Below are positions 6,950-8,119 of a stretch of 8,119 nucleotides of DNA, piece after piece; within the stretch, counting starts at the first letter, position 1; each line of letters begins with the position of its first letter. Source of the DNA: Bizionia sp. (lineage in GTDB: Bacteria > Bacteroidota > Bacteroidia > Flavobacteriales > Flavobacteriaceae). Below the pieces are notes generated by a model. That model searched no databases. It had not been told where the DNA came from and worked only from the letters and a program-made list of their open reading frames with translations. The DNA lies in contig JAGPVI010000134.1 in NCBI GenBank assembly GCA_018067115.1, forward strand, positions 1 to 8,119, read 5' to 3'. The translations under genes were made by a program, and so were the position numbers.

Positions 6950-8089
6950 TTACCCTAAAGCTTGTTTTAAATCATTTATTAAATCTTCTTCATCCTCAAT
7001 ACCAATACTTAATCTAATTAAAGAATCTACAATTCCTGTTTTTACACGTTCTTCCTTCGGGATACTTGCGTGCGTCATACTAGCTGGATGTCCAGCTAAA
7101 GACTCTACTCCACCCAAAGATTCTGCAAGTGTAAATAGTTTTAAATTTTCGACCATTTTAATTGAATCTTTGTAACTATTTCCTTTGGTGGTAAATGACA
7201 ACATTCCTCCAAAATCCTTCATCTGTTTTTTTGCAATAGTGTGATTTGGGTGCGACTCGAAACCTGGCCAATACACCTTTTCAATTTTAGGATGAGTCGC
7301 CAAATATATGGCCACAGCTTTAGCATTTTCGCAATGGCGTTGCATTCTTACGTGTAATGTTTTTATACCTCTTAATACTAAAAATGCATCTTGCGGACCG
7401 CAAACAGCACCGCTTGCATTTTGAATAAAATAGAGCTTTTCAGCTAGTACTTTATCTTGTACTATCAATGCTCCCAAAACAACATCACTATGCCCGCCTA
7501 AGTATTTGGTTGCCGAATGCATTACAATATCAGCTCCCAACACCAAAGGTTGTTGTAAATAAGGCGTTGCAAATGTATTATCGACCGCTAATAACACATT
7601 ATATTTTTTCGCTATTACGGATGCTGCTTTAATATCTATAATGTTCAGCATTGGGTTTGTTGGTGTTTCCACCCAAATCAATTTCGTGTTCTCATTGATA
7701 AAATCTTCAATGGTATTGGTATTTTGCATATCAACAAAATGAAACTTAATACCGAAGCCTTCAAAAATAGAAGTAAACAAGCGGTAAGAGCCACCATATA
7801 AATCGCCAGTAGAAATCACTTCGTCTCCGGGCTTTAAAAGCTTCATAACGGCATCAATTGCAGCAAGACCAGACCCAAAAGCTAAACCAAACTCCCCATT
7901 CTCTATACTTGCTAATGCATTTTCAAGAGCTTGACGTGTTGGATTTCCACTTCTAGAATATTCAAACCCTTTATGTCCACCCGGTGTTGTTTGCGCGTAT
8001 GTTGTCGTTTGGTATATGGGTGACATTACAGCACCATAAGCAGGGTCGGGAGATTGTTTACCGTGAATTGTTTTTGTATTAAATTTCAT
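6950..8089 (-). CDS. metB: Cystathionine gamma-synthase/lyase family PLP enzyme
   Basis: This 379-residue protein is a full-length Cys/Met-metabolism PLP enzyme, a cytoplasmic homotetramer in known members. PLP-site residues are present: Y44 and R46 in FEYSRSGNPTR (phosphate binding across subunits), SG at 73-74, Y98 in GDLYGG, D170 in AVDNTFATP (pyridine nitrogen), and the Schiff-base lysine K195 in HSATKYLGGHSD (191-202). The C-terminal part carries LAESLGGVESLAGHPASMTH, as in transsulfuration enzymes. Cystathionine gamma-synthase (MetB, joining cysteine to an activated homoserine) is the usual label for flavobacterial proteins of this kind. The motifs alone do not exclude cystathionine gamma-lyase or O-acetylhomoserine sulfhydrylase, though 379 residues is short for the last. 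The start at 8089 fits the family N-terminus (TKTIHG). Only 30 bases of upstream sequence remain, and no clear promoter is seen in them. The gene converges with the barrel-protein gene across a shared hairpin. Confidence 0.9.
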   Translation of the reverse strand: MKFNTKTIHGKQSPDPAYGAVMSPIYQTTTYAQTTPGGHKGFEYSRSGNPTRQALENALASIENGEFGLAFGSGLAAIDAVMKLLKPGDEVISTGDLYGGSYRLFTSIFEGFGIKFHFVDMQNTNTIEDFINENTKLIWVETPTNPMLNIIDIKAASVIAKKYNVLLAVDNTFATPYLQQPLVLGADIVMHSATKYLGGHSDVVLGALIVQDKVLAEKLYFIQNASGAVCGPQDAFLVLRGIKTLHVRMQRHCENAKAVAIYLATHPKIEKVYWPGFESHPNHTIAKKQMKDFGGMLSFTTKGNSYKDSIKMVENLKLFTLAESLGGVESLAGHPASMTHASIPKEERVKTGIVDSLIRLSIGIEDEEDLINDLKQALG

Positions 8090-8119
8090 CCTATATTTTT
8101 TGTTTAGAACTAAAATAAC

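Noticed and set aside
6941..6959. Inverted repeat CTTTA / TAAAG spanning the metB-type stop codon
   Set aside because: Only five pairs, no T-run in the right place, and a much better hairpin lies at 6887-6918.
8090..8119. Possible -7 element upstream of the metB-type gene
   Set aside because: The best candidate, TATTTTAG, has one mismatch to TAnnTTTG, and the window ends before a -33 element could be seen.

Overview
The window looks like ordinary chromosomal DNA from a Flavobacteriaceae (Bacteroidota) bacterium. It is AT-rich, the promoters match the Bacteroidota pattern (TTG, about 19 bases, TAnnTTTG), Shine-Dalgarno sequences are mostly absent, and it carries a type IX secretion (T9SS) component. 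The protein families also fit, notably a carboxypeptidase-regulatory-domain TonB-dependent receptor and a RecO of the flavobacterial type. The genus cannot be settled from this stretch.

Layout. Positions 1-4377 hold a tightly packed minus-strand block, transcribed porZ-like gene, then recO, then a TonB-dependent receptor whose 3' end lies outside the window. The stop of porZ and the start of recO share one base (TAATG), and the receptor starts 17 bases inside recO, so the three genes are probably one translationally coupled transcript. Its likely promoter lies at 4418-4425. Next comes gdhA (4486-5829, minus) with a hairpin terminator at 4431-4462. A roughly 220-base divergent region (5830-6058) separates gdhA from a plus-strand gene for a small predicted outer-membrane barrel protein (6059-6871). 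That gene has a textbook Bacteroidota promoter at 5996-6025, which also argues against the longest possible start codon. A bidirectional-looking hairpin at 6887-6918 lies between this gene and the convergent metB-type gene (6950-8089, minus).

Functions. The first block joins envelope work (PorZ, a surface component of the T9SS attachment machinery, and a TonB-dependent importer) with recombinational repair (RecO). gdhA assimilates ammonium into glutamate. The metB-type gene is a PLP enzyme of methionine/cysteine transsulfuration. The plus-strand gene has no established role; its layout resembles PorG/DUF6089-like barrels. No mobile element, CRISPR array, RNA gene or phage remnant was seen. 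Nothing here is clearly a new multi-gene system; the open points are the coupled porZ-recO-receptor block and the uncharacterised barrel protein next to gdhA.
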